In this document: piece by piece, positions 6,675 through 14,610 of the stretch
Numbering within the stretch: position 1 is the first letter of the stretch
Layout of the letters: the number at the start of each line of letters is the position of its first letter
Assembly (NCBI GenBank): GCA_035491935.1
Contig: DATJJW010000078.1
Location: 1 to 29,048 of the forward strand
Origin: DATJJW01 sp035491935
GTDB lineage: Bacteria; Pseudomonadota; Alphaproteobacteria; ATCC43930; CGMCC-115725
DNA: 29,048 bases
Reading direction: 5' to 3'
Program-made: the position numbers and the translations under genes
Notes under the pieces: generated by a model
Databases searched by the model: none
What the model was told of the DNA's origin: nothing
Seen by the model: the letters and a program-made list of their open reading frames with translations, nothing else

Positions 6675-7850
6675 TCAGGATGCCGCGCGCATCTCCTCGT
6701 CGTCGGCCAGGGGCAGGTCCTTGGTCGAGGTGAGGTTGGGTTCGGGCAACGTCATGACCCGGCCATCGCGTACCCGGTGGATCATGGCGCCCAGATGCGC
6801 CGGCTTCTCGGCCCGGGTCCAGGGCTCGGCCACAAGCGCCGCGTTCATATCGGCATAGCCCGCCGCACGGCGTTCGGCGATGGAACTGCGGGAGAATTCG
6901 GCATCGCTGTTCGGGATCTGGTCAGGGCCCGGATGATAGATGATATGCACAATGTCGAGGCGCCCGGCATGAAGGTAGGGCGCGTCCGGCACCGCCGCCA
7001 CCTCGGGCACGCCCGCCTGCTTGGCCAGGCGCACGGCGTGGCGCAGATTGACCTTGGTCGCGACGGCATCGATGTGATGCGCGGTACGGCTGGCATATTG
7101 GATCTGCTTCGCCCGCCAGGCCGCATCGCTCATATTGGTCGGCGGCTTGCCCTCCGGCGCCCAAAGATCGATCATGAACACGACCGTATGCGGACCGTCC
7201 GACTCGTCGATCACGACGTCGAGCGGCGTGTTCGAAACGCAGCCGCCATCCCAGTAATAGCGGTCGCCGACCTTGGTCGCGGCGAAGCCCGGCGGCAGTG
7301 AGCCGCTGGCCAGGACATGCTCCGGCCGGATCGCACGGTATTTGGAATCGAAGAATTCGAGCTGGCCGGTCTCGACATTGGTGGCGCCCAGGCTCAGCCG
7401 TGGCGCCGCCTTGGTGTTGATCAGGTGGAAATCGGCAAAGCGCCCGAGCGTCGAGAGCATCGGCGTGGTGTCGTAGAAGCTGACGGCGCTCGGCACCGCC
7501 TGCGGCACCAGCATCGGGTTGATCGGTCGCGGAAAGAAGAAATTCGGCTGGCCGAAGATCAGCGCCTCGGCATTGCTCATCCAGTTCTGCCACAGCGCGA
7601 AAGGCTCCAGCGGCCGCAGCCCACTGCCAGGCCAGGAGATCGCTTCCCACAACGCCGCAAGCTTGTCGACCCGTTCCTCAGGTGGCGTACCGGCCAGCAC
7701 GGCCGAGTTGATGGCCCCGATCGAGATGCCCGCGATCCAGTCTGGATGCATGGCCTGCTCGGCCAGCGCCTGATAGGCGCCGATGTGATAGGCGCCGAGC
7801 GCGCCCCCGCCCTGAAGCATCAGTGCGACACGCGGCTTCGATCCGGTCAT
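6675..7850 (-). CDS. Patatin-like phospholipase with C-terminal DUF3734
   Basis: This is a serine hydrolase of the patatin family, expected to cleave acyl esters of lipids. The catalytic Ser-Asp dyad is complete: Ser43 in GISIG and Asp201 in WDGG, with the oxyanion loop QGGGALGAY at about 13-21. The C-terminal part (about 220-330) matches DUF3734, found in alphaproteobacterial members that are often encoded next to 3-hydroxybutyrate dehydrogenase; no such gene is seen here. I prefer the ATG at 7850 (391 residues) because AAGGGG lies 6 bases upstream. Two in-frame ATGs at 7856 and 7892 give slightly longer products. There is no signal peptide, so it is probably cytosolic or peripheral. The 132 bases between it and the HxlR gene upstream hold its promoter, which I could not place with confidence. 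Confidence 0.9.
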   Translation of the reverse strand: MTGSKPRVALMLQGGGALGAYHIGAYQALAEQAMHPDWIAGISIGAINSAVLAGTPPEERVDKLAALWEAISWPGSGLRPLEPFALWQNWMSNAEALIFGQPNFFFPRPINPMLVPQAVPSAVSFYDTTPMLSTLGRFADFHLINTKAAPRLSLGATNVETGQLEFFDSKYRAIRPEHVLASGSLPPGFAATKVGDRYYWDGGCVSNTPLDVVIDESDGPHTVVFMIDLWAPEGKPPTNMSDAAWRAKQIQYASRTAHHIDAVATKVNLRHAVRLAKQAGVPEVAAVPDAPYLHAGRLDIVHIIYHPGPDQIPNSDAEFSRSSIAERRAAGYADMNAALVAEPWTRAEKPAHLGAMIHRVRDGRVMTLPEPNLTSTKDLPLADDEEMRAAS

Positions 7851-7982
7851 GCCCATCCCCTTCGCCCAAATGGCCGAGTAGGAGTCCAGCATGCGCGATT
7901 AGTGTTGCAGCCTCATGTCGCAACGCACAATTTTTGCGGCGCGGCGCGGCTAAATGGCGAAGAGGGTCTGTGCGTCGAAGAT

Positions 7983-8324
7983 CTATTGAGCGGCGGTTTT
8001 CAGCGCCTCGACATACTCCAGATGCATCTGACCCCAATTGCACAGCGGGGTCAGCGCGTCGCAGAGCGAATGGCCGAGCGGGGTGAGCTGATACTCGACC
8101 CGAGGCGGCACCACCTTATAGTCCTCGCGGCTGACGATGCCGTCCTGCTCCAGCTCCTTCAGGCTCTGGATCAGCATCTTCTCGCTGATTCCATTGACAC
8201 TTCGGCGCAATTCGCCAAAGCGGCGCGGTGCCTGACGCAACCACCACAGGATCAGGATCTTCCACTTGCCACCGATGACATCGAGTGCGACGGCCAGGCC
8301 GCAATCATATTCCCTGGTGCCCAT
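7983..8324 (-). CDS. HxlR-family regulator, probable controller of the RND efflux operon
   Basis: This small winged-helix protein has 113 residues from the preferred start. The family core is clear: YDCGLAVALDVIGGKWKILIL with the N-terminal cysteine, RFGELRRSVNGISEKML as recognition region, and YQLTPLG as wing. Start choice: the ATG at 8324 has GGGAGG upstream (8336-8341) at a longish 11 bases. An in-frame ATG at 8354 would touch the candidate operator and leave no leader. It is divergent from the adaptor gene of the tripartite efflux operon, the standard position of a local regulator. A direct role in efflux control is inferred from position and from the shared operator. Confidence 0.88.
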   Translation of the reverse strand: MGTREYDCGLAVALDVIGGKWKILILWWLRQAPRRFGELRRSVNGISEKMLIQSLKELEQDGIVSREDYKVVPPRVEYQLTPLGHSLCDALTPLCNWGQMHLEYVEALKTAAQ

Positions 8325-8353
8325 GTCCGTGGAATCCTCCCAACGATTTTTCA

Positions 8354-8373
8354 TACTTACCAAAAGGTAGGTA
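8354..8373. promoter_or_regulatory. Candidate HxlR operator in the HxlR / RND-efflux divergent promoter
   Basis: This is a 20-base dyad with arms TACTTACC (8354-8361) and GGTAGGTA (8366-8373) around AAAA; seven of eight pairs match. It abuts a possible -35 box TTGCGT (8375-8380) which, 18 bases on, is followed by TATACG (8399-8404), pointing at the efflux genes. On the other strand TTGATT (8392 to 8387), 17 bases, then TACCTT would serve the HxlR gene and overlap the dyad. Protein bound here would therefore affect both directions. The promoter boxes are weak matches. Confidence 0.5.
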
Positions 8374-8480
8374 CTTGCGTTTCGGAAATCAAGCTTGATA
8401 TACGCACCACCTACCCGGATACGAGGGTGCGCTGCAATAAATAGCGGGTGCCTTCGCCAATGCCTGATGAGATGCCTATC

Positions 8481-9662
8481 ATGTCCATCGCTCCGAAAAA
8501 AAGCCTAGCCCGCCGCCTTGCCCTTGGGGGCGCCGTCGTCGCCATCGTGATCACCGGCGGCCTCTACACCCTCCACGGCCGTCACGAGAGCCAAGCCGCG
8601 CCCATGGCGGCCCCGCCGCCCGTGCCGGTGCTCGTGCGCACGCTCGAACCGCAGAAGGTCCGGCTGTGGACCGAATTCTCCGGCCGGCTGCATGCGGTCG
8701 ATTCCGCCGATATCCGCCCGGAAGTCAGCGGCCGCATCACCCAGGTGCTGTTCCAGGACGGCCAGACCGTGAAGGCGGGCGACCTGCTCTTCGTCATCGA
8801 TCCGCGTCCCTACCAGGCCGCCGTCGAGAAGGCCGAGGCCAATCTGGCATCGGCCAAGACCAATGCCGGCTTCGCCAAGATCGACTACGACCGCGCCGCC
8901 GGCATGCTGGGCAGCCAGGCGATCTCGAAGCGCATCTACGATCAGGCGGCCAACGCCAACCGCGTGGCGCTGGCGGCGGTACAGGCGGCGCAGGCCGGAC
9001 TCGATCAGGCCAAGGTCGACCTCGACCATGCCTATGTCCGCGCGCCGATCTCCGGCCGCACATCCCGTGCGGAGATCACGCTCGGCAATCTGGTGCAGTC
9101 GGGGTCGAACGCGCCGCTGCTTACCTCGATCGTCTCGAACGACACGGTCTATGCCGATTTCGACGTCGACGAGGGCACATATCTCGACTCGATCCGCGGC
9201 GATGCCCGTGGTCGGGCGGCCGAGGAACGCATCCCGGTCAACCTGACCGTTGCGGGCGACACCGATCATGTCTACCAGGGCAAGATCTACACCTTCGACA
9301 ACCGCATCAACCCGGCGACCGGCACGATCCGCGCCCGCGCCAAATTCGATAACCGGGACGGCTCGCTGGTCCCTGGCATGTTCGTCACCGTCAGCCTGTC
9401 GAGCAGCGCCGCCCATGACGAGCTGCTGGTACCGGAGCGTGCCGTCTCCTTCGACCAGGACAAGAAATTCGTCCTCGTCGTGGGATCCGGCAACAAGGTG
9501 GCCTATCGCCCGATCGAACTCGGCAAGCAGCTGGGCTCCGACCGCGTGGCGCTGAAGGGCGTCGCGGCCGGCGATCGCATCGTCGTCGACGGGACCCAGC
9601 ATGCCTACCCCGGCATGACCGTGGCGCCCGAAGAAGCCGCACGCGTCAGCCAGGCTCATTGA
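8481..9662 (+). CDS. RND efflux periplasmic adaptor subunit (MexE/AcrA-like)
   Basis: This is the membrane-fusion protein that bridges the inner-membrane pump and the outer-membrane channel. From the ATG at 8481 it has 393 residues. An N-terminal hydrophobic signal-anchor (about 10-30) is followed by a biotinyl-lipoyl half-motif (GRITQVLFQDGQTVKAGD), a coiled-coil hairpin rich in Ala, Gln and Lys (about 115-180), the second lipoyl half (YVRAPISGR), a beta-barrel domain and a membrane-proximal domain ending in PGMTVAPEE. Upstream in-frame GTG (8448) and ATG (8460, 8472) codons exist, but 8481 is the last one before the signal and has a GATGAG motif 9 bases away. The best resemblance is to MexE/BepD-type adaptors. 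It is the first gene of a three-gene efflux operon. Confidence 0.92.
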   Translation: MSIAPKKSLARRLALGGAVVAIVITGGLYTLHGRHESQAAPMAAPPPVPVLVRTLEPQKVRLWTEFSGRLHAVDSADIRPEVSGRITQVLFQDGQTVKAGDLLFVIDPRPYQAAVEKAEANLASAKTNAGFAKIDYDRAAGMLGSQAISKRIYDQAANANRVALAAVQAAQAGLDQAKVDLDHAYVRAPISGRTSRAEITLGNLVQSGSNAPLLTSIVSNDTVYADFDVDEGTYLDSIRGDARGRAAEERIPVNLTVAGDTDHVYQGKIYTFDNRINPATGTIRARAKFDNRDGSLVPGMFVTVSLSSSAAHDELLVPERAVSFDQDKKFVLVVGSGNKVAYRPIELGKQLGSDRVALKGVAAGDRIVVDGTQHAYPGMTVAPEEAARVSQAH

Positions 9663-9669
9663 TTCAAGC

Positions 9670-9708
9670 CCGGACGCCTGGCGGGTACTCGTTCCCCGCG
9701 GCGTCCGG
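9670..9708 (+). other. Intercistronic hairpin between adaptor and pump genes
   Basis: The left arm CCGGACGC (9670-9677) pairs exactly with GCGTCCGG (9701-9708). A second stem, GCGGG (9681-9685) with CCCGC (9695-9699), lies inside, leaving a 9-base loop. A short outer pairing ATTCA (9662-9666) / TGAAT (9713-9717) can extend it. No U-run follows, so it is more likely an mRNA-stability or partial-attenuation element than a terminator. The 92-base gap containing it is otherwise featureless, and the pump gene has no obvious ribosome-binding site. Confidence 0.55.
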
Positions 9709-9754
9709 CACCTGAATACATCCTTAAAACCGCGCCTATTCGCGAGTTAATGCC

Positions 9755-12700
9755 ATGAATCTATCCAGATTCTTCATCGACCGGCCGATTTTTGCCGGCG
9801 TGATCTCCCTCGTCATCTTCCTGGCGGGTCTGGTCTCGCTCTTCCAATTGCCGATCTCGGAATATCCCGAGGTCGTGCCGCCGACCATCGTGGTTAAGGC
9901 GCAGTTCCCCGGCGCCAACCCCAAGGTCATCGCCGAGACGGTCGCTACCCCCCTGGAGGAGCAGATCAACGGCGTCGAGGGCATGCTCTACATGTTCTCG
10001 CAGGCCACGACCGACGGCTACCTGACGCTGACGGTCACCTTCAAGCTGGGCACCGACGCCAATCTCGACCAGGAGCTGGTGCAGAACCGGGTGAACCAGG
10101 CGCTGCCGCGCCTGCCCGACGTCACGCGCAATCTGGGCGTCACCACGACCAAGAGCTCGCCCGACCTCACCATGGTCGTGCATCTGCTCTCGCCCGATAA
10201 CCGCTACGACATGCTCTACCTGCGCAACTACGCGACGCTCAACGTCAAGGACCAGTTGGCCAAGATCGCGGGTGTCGGCGACGTCGAGCTGTTCGGCTCG
10301 GGCGACTACGCCATGCGCATCTGGCTGAACCCGCAGAAGATCGCCGAACGCGGCATGACCGCAGATGAGGTGGTGGCCGCCATCCGCAGCCAGAACGTCC
10401 AGGTCTCGGCCGGCCAGATCGGCGGGCCGCCCTATGGCAAGGGCGTCGAGCTGCAATTGCCGATCAACGTCCAGGGACGGCTGACCGACGAGGACCAGTT
10501 CTCGAACCTCATCATCAAGCATGATGCCAACGGCGCGGTGACGCGGCTCAGCGACGTCGCGCGCGTCGAGATGGACGCGGCCGAATACGGCCTGCGCTCC
10601 GAACTCAACAACAAGCAGGCCGTCGCCATCGGTATCTTCCAGTCGCCCGGCTCGAACGCCATCCAGATCTCGGATGACGTGCGCAAGACCATGGAGCAGC
10701 TGAAGCGCAACATGCCGCAGGGCGTGGACTTCTCCGTGGTCTACGACCCCACCGTGTTCGTGCGCGGTTCGATCAGTGCCGTCATCCATACGCTGCTGGA
10801 AGCTTTGGCGCTGGTGGTTCTGGTCGTCATCCTCTTCCTGCAGACCTGGCGCGCCTCGATCATCCCGCTGATGGCCGTGCCCGTCTCGATCATCGGGACC
10901 TTCGCGATCATGAACGCGGTGGGTTTCTCGATAAACGTCTTGTCGCTGTTCGGCCTGGTGCTGGCGATCGGCATCGTCGTCGACGACGCCATCGTCGTGG
11001 TCGAGAATGTCGAGCGCAACATCGAGAACGGCCTCACCCCGCGCCAGGCGGCGATCAAGGCGATGGGCGAAGTGACCAGCCCGATCATCGCGATCACGCT
11101 GGTGCTGTGCGCGGTCTTCGTGCCGATCGCCTTCATCTCCGGCCTCACGGGCCAGTTCTATCGCCAGTTCGCGTTGACCATCGCCTTCTCGACGATCATC
11201 TCGGCCTTCAACTCGCTCACCTTGAGCCCGGCCTTGGCCGCCATCCTGCTCAAGGGCCATGGCGCCAAGAAGGATTGGCTGACGCGGGCGATGGATGCCG
11301 TGTTCGGTCGGTTCTTCAAGGGCTTCAACGCCGTGTTCCGTTCGAGCTCCCACGCCTATGGCAGCGGCATCCGGCGTACGCTTGGCCATAAGTCGCTGGC
11401 GATCATGGCCTATGCCGTGCTGCTGGGCGGCGCCTATTACGCCTTCCAGCAGGTGCCACCGGGCTTCGTGCCGGTGCAGGACAAGCAGTATCTGGTGAGC
11501 TTCGCGCAGCTGCCCGAAGGCGCCACGCTCGACCGCACCGACAAGGTGATCCAGGAGATGTCGGCCATCGCCATGAAGGAGCCGGGCGTCGACAGCGCCG
11601 TCTCCTTCCCCGGCCTGTCGATCAACGGCTTCGTCAACTCCTCCAGCGCCGGCATCGTCTTCGTGACCCTGAAGCCGTTCGACGAGCGGACCTCGCCCGG
11701 CCTCTCGGGCTTCGCCATCTCGCAGAAGCTGCAGGCGAAGTATGCCGGCATCAAGGACGCCTTCATCGCGATATTCCCGCCGCCGCCGGTTAACGGCCTC
11801 GGCACGATCGGCGGCTTCAAGCTGCAGGTCGAGGATCGGGCCGACCTCGGTTACGAGAGGCTCGACCAGGTGATGAAGCAGGTGGTGGCCAAGGCGCGCG
11901 CCAACCCCGCGCTCGCCAACATCTTCACCAATTACGAGATCGGCGTGCCGCAGCTTTATGCCGATCTCGACCGCACCAAGGCGCAGCAGCTGGGCGTCAA
12001 CGTCCAGGATGTCTTCGACACGATGCAGATCTATCTGGGCTCGCTCTACGTCAACGACTTCAACAAGTTCGGCCGGACGTACCAGGTGATCGCCCAGGCG
12101 GACAGCCAGTTCCGCTCGTCGCCCGACGACATCCTGAAGCTGAAGACGCGCAACAATGCCGGCGAGATGGTGCCGCTGGGCGCCATGGTCCGGGTCAGCG
12201 ACACGACCGGCCCGGAAAGCGCCATGCGCTACAACGCCTTCCGGTCCGCCGACCTCAATGGCGGGCCGGCGCCCGGATATTCCAGCGGCCAGGCGGAGGC
12301 GGCGATCGTCAAGATCCTGAACGAGACCCTGCCCAAAGGCATGAGCTTCGAATGGACGGAGCTCACATATCAGCAGGAGATCGCCGGCAACACCGCGGTC
12401 ATCGTCTTCCCGATCTGCGTACTGCTGGTCTTCCTGGTGCTGGCGGCGAAGTACGAGAACCTGTTCCTGCCCTTCGCGATCATCCTGATCGTGCCGATGT
12501 GCCTGCTCTCGGCCATCACCGGCGTCTGGATCAGCGGTGGCGACAACAACATCTTCACCCAGATCGCCTTCTTCGTGCTGGCGGGCCTGGCGTGCAAGAA
12601 CGCCATCCTGATCGTCGAGTTCGCCCATGAGATCGAGATGGCCGGCACGGCCACGGTGGCGGCCGCCATCGAGGCGGCACGCATGCGGTTGCGTCCCATT

Positions 12701-12949
12701 CTGATGACGTCCTTCGCCTTCATCATGGGCGTGGTGCCGCTGGTGACCTCGACCGGCGCCGGTTCGGAGATGCGCCATGCCATGGGCGTCGCCGTCTTCG
12801 CCGGCATGCTGGGCGTGACCTTCTTCGGCCTGTTCCTCACCCCCGTCTTCTACGTGCTGCTGCGCAACCTGGAGAAACTCATCCGCGGCAACAAACCCGT
12901 TGCCGCCCATGAGAGCCAGGCGACGCCCCATATCGAGCATTCGCTATGA
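9755..12949 (+). CDS. RND multidrug efflux pump, inner-membrane subunit (MexF/AcrB-like, HAE-1)
   Basis: This 1064-residue proton-driven transporter, full length for the HAE-1 family, exports hydrophobic and amphiphilic compounds from the periplasm or inner membrane through the trimeric pump. The N terminus (FFIDRPIFAGVISL) is the first membrane helix. The proton-relay residues are present: Asp410-Asp411 in GIVVDDAIVVVEN (TM4) and Lys948 in LACKNAIL (TM10). Two large periplasmic loops each precede a bundle of membrane helices. The GSGDYAMRIWLNP and PPYGKG segments recall MexF/BepE more than AcrB. It is the second gene of the operon, and its stop overlaps the start of the outer-membrane gene in an ATGA. 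Confidence 0.95.
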   Translation: MNLSRFFIDRPIFAGVISLVIFLAGLVSLFQLPISEYPEVVPPTIVVKAQFPGANPKVIAETVATPLEEQINGVEGMLYMFSQATTDGYLTLTVTFKLGTDANLDQELVQNRVNQALPRLPDVTRNLGVTTTKSSPDLTMVVHLLSPDNRYDMLYLRNYATLNVKDQLAKIAGVGDVELFGSGDYAMRIWLNPQKIAERGMTADEVVAAIRSQNVQVSAGQIGGPPYGKGVELQLPINVQGRLTDEDQFSNLIIKHDANGAVTRLSDVARVEMDAAEYGLRSELNNKQAVAIGIFQSPGSNAIQISDDVRKTMEQLKRNMPQGVDFSVVYDPTVFVRGSISAVIHTLLEALALVVLVVILFLQTWRASIIPLMAVPVSIIGTFAIMNAVGFSINVLSLFGLVLAIGIVVDDAIVVVENVERNIENGLTPRQAAIKAMGEVTSPIIAITLVLCAVFVPIAFISGLTGQFYRQFALTIAFSTIISAFNSLTLSPALAAILLKGHGAKKDWLTRAMDAVFGRFFKGFNAVFRSSSHAYGSGIRRTLGHKSLAIMAYAVLLGGAYYAFQQVPPGFVPVQDKQYLVSFAQLPEGATLDRTDKVIQEMSAIAMKEPGVDSAVSFPGLSINGFVNSSSAGIVFVTLKPFDERTSPGLSGFAISQKLQAKYAGIKDAFIAIFPPPPVNGLGTIGGFKLQVEDRADLGYERLDQVMKQVVAKARANPALANIFTNYEIGVPQLYADLDRTKAQQLGVNVQDVFDTMQIYLGSLYVNDFNKFGRTYQVIAQADSQFRSSPDDILKLKTRNNAGEMVPLGAMVRVSDTTGPESAMRYNAFRSADLNGGPAPGYSSGQAEAAIVKILNETLPKGMSFEWTELTYQQEIAGNTAVIVFPICVLLVFLVLAAKYENLFLPFAIILIVPMCLLSAITGVWISGGDNNIFTQIAFFVLAGLACKNAILIVEFAHEIEMAGTATVAAAIEAARMRLRPILMTSFAFIMGVVPLVTSTGAGSEMRHAMGVAVFAGMLGVTFFGLFLTPVFYVLLRNLEKLIRGNKPVAAHESQATPHIEHSL

Positions 12950-14442
12950 CACCGACGATCATGAAGCCCCTGGGCATGAAACCGATGCGCCTTTTCCTGG
13001 CCGGCGTGGCGCTGAGCGCGCTCGCCGCCTGCGCCACCGACCCGCTGGGCCATCAAACTGCCGGCATCGACGCGCCCGCCGCCTGGAACGACCTGCCCGC
13101 CAAAAAAGGCGCCCAGGTGCTGGCCAGCAGCGACAAGGTGACGGTCGAGCAGCGCTGGTGGCACAGCTTCGGCGACCCGACCCTCGACCGGCTGGTCGAC
13201 ACCGCGCTTGCCAACAACAAGACCCTGGCCCAGGCCGAGGCACGCGTCGCGGAAGCCAGGGCCCAACGTGCCGGCAGCGTCGCCCAGCTCCTGCCCGAAG
13301 TACAGGGCAGCGGCGACTTCCAGCGCGGCAACCAGGGCTTCGCCAGCAACAACAAGGCGATCACCATCAAGGAAGGCCAGTTGCAGGCCTCCTGGGAAGT
13401 CGATCTCTTCGGCAAGAACCAGGCCCGTGCCGCCGCGGCCGGCGCCATCCTCGAAAGCGAGGATGCGCGGCGCCAGGCGGCGATGGTCTCGCTGCTGGCG
13501 GAGGTCGCGCGCAATTATTTCGACCTGCGCAACGACCAGACGCAGATCGACATCACCGAGAAGAATCTGGGCACGCAACAGCGCACCCTCGACTTGATCC
13601 AGGTGCAGTTCAAGGGCGCGCTTGCCAACCAGCTCGATGTCAGCCGGGCGGCGGCCCAGGTCGCGACGACCTCGGCCCGGCTGCCCACGCTGCGTGCGGC
13701 CTATGCCACGACGATGAACCACCTGAATATCCTGCTCGGCGACAAGCCCGGCACGAATGATGGCTGGATCGCGCCGCCGCAGGCGATGAAGCCGCTCTCG
13801 CCGACGATCCTGGTCGCCGCCCCCGCCACGGTGCTCGCCAGCCGGCCGGACATCCGCGCGGCCGAACGCAATTTCGCCGCCAGCGTCTCGACGTCCAAGG
13901 CCGCCTCGAAGGAGATCTTCCCGACGATCTCGCTGACCTCCTTCTTCGGCATCCAGGATTCCTCGCTCTTCGCCAACGCCAACCCCTGGGGTGCCGCCGC
14001 CGGCCTCACCCAGCCGATCCTGGAGTTCGGCCGCATCCAAGCCGATATCGACACGGCCAATGCCCGGCAGAAGCAGGCATATCTCGGCTATCAGGAGACG
14101 GTGCTCGAAGGGCTGGAGGATATGGAGAACGCGCTGGCGCTCTATTTCAACGAGAGCAGCCGCCAGCACGATCTCGCCACCGCTGCCGACCAGGACCGCC
14201 GCGCGGTCGATCTGGCCAACCGCCAGTACCAGGCCGGCTATACCGGCCTGCTCGACCTGCTGGTGGCACAGCAATCGGAGCTGGATGCGGAATCGAGCCT
14301 TGCGGCATCCGATGCCGAATTGCGCAAGAACCTCGTCCATATCTACACGGCCGCCGGCGGCGGCTGGGATTTGGATACGAGGAAGCCCCGGGCAGCAGTT
14401 GCCCAAACAGCGGCCAAAGGCACGGCCAGCAATCCAAGCTGA
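12946..14442 (+). CDS. Outer-membrane efflux channel lipoprotein (OprN/NodT-like)
   Basis: This 498-residue TolC-type channel completes the tripartite pump. The signal peptide ends in a lipobox, LAAC, with the lipidated cysteine at residue 28 if the first ATG is used; internal ATGs at codons 6, 11 and 14 would shorten the leader. Two outer-membrane-factor repeats follow: the first around W(W)HSFGDPTLDRLVDTAL, the second around ASRPDIRAAERNFAASV. The late motif QPILEFGRIQADIDTANARQ is typical of the NodT/OprN group. Its ATG overlaps the pump stop codon (ATGA), indicating translational coupling. The last coding bases form the left arm of the downstream hairpin. Confidence 0.93.
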   Translation: MTPTIMKPLGMKPMRLFLAGVALSALAACATDPLGHQTAGIDAPAAWNDLPAKKGAQVLASSDKVTVEQRWWHSFGDPTLDRLVDTALANNKTLAQAEARVAEARAQRAGSVAQLLPEVQGSGDFQRGNQGFASNNKAITIKEGQLQASWEVDLFGKNQARAAAAGAILESEDARRQAAMVSLLAEVARNYFDLRNDQTQIDITEKNLGTQQRTLDLIQVQFKGALANQLDVSRAAAQVATTSARLPTLRAAYATTMNHLNILLGDKPGTNDGWIAPPQAMKPLSPTILVAAPATVLASRPDIRAAERNFAASVSTSKAASKEIFPTISLTSFFGIQDSSLFANANPWGAAAGLTQPILEFGRIQADIDTANARQKQAYLGYQETVLEGLEDMENALALYFNESSRQHDLATAADQDRRAVDLANRQYQAGYTGLLDLLVAQQSELDAESSLAASDAELRKNLVHIYTAAGGGWDLDTRKPRAAVAQTAAKGTASNPS

Positions 14443-14457
14443 CCGTGCCTTTGGCCG
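14411..14457 (+). terminator. Hairpin spanning the end of the efflux operon
   Basis: A perfect 15-bp stem pairs CGGCCAAAGGCACGG (14411-14425) with its complement at 14443-14457, around a 17-base loop that contains the stop codon of the channel gene. The stem is GC-rich and strong, but no U-run follows, so it is either a terminator acting without a U-tract or a 3'-end stabiliser. It sits 1 base before the TTGACA of the next promoter and thus insulates the two operons. Confidence 0.6.
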
Positions 14458-14458
14458 A

Positions 14459-14523
14459 TTGACAAGACGTCTGCGCGGGTGGCCTAATGAGCTTACATAG
14501 GGTCCCTAATTAACAGACGTCTT
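14459..14523 (+). promoter_or_regulatory. Promoter of the permease/ThDP/ALDH operon with twin AGACGTCT sites
   Basis: A consensus -35 TTGACA (14459-14464) is followed after 18 bases by CCTAAT (14483-14488, four of six matches). The 8-bp palindrome AGACGTCT occupies 14465-14472, immediately after the -35 and inside the spacer, and recurs exactly at 14515-14522. With flanks, the pair forms a 10-base inverted repeat, AAGACGTCTG (14464-14473) and CAGACGTCTT (14514-14523), repeating at 50 bases. Between them lies another dyad, TAGGG-T-CCCTA (14498-14508), extended by TTA/TAA at 14493-14495 and 14511-14513, near the expected transcription start. No regulator gene is adjacent. Confidence 0.55.
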
Positions 14524-14610
14524 CCGAATACCGCACTGATCGGGTGCGAAAAAACGCAGACCAAGCCGGGTGCACCGGCGGCGCGGGGAAGACATCAGGA
14601 GGCAAGTCCG

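Noticed and set aside
6651..6681. ATCCTG...CAGGAT inverted repeat between the convergent HxlR and patatin genes as a bidirectional terminator
   Set aside because: There are only six outer pairs with a poorly paired interior and no U-run on either strand, too weak to call.
9761..12940. Minus-strand open frame of over 1000 codons opposite the RND pump gene
   Set aside because: It mirrors the pump gene almost exactly and is a by-product of high GC in third codon positions, with no domain or ribosome-binding site.
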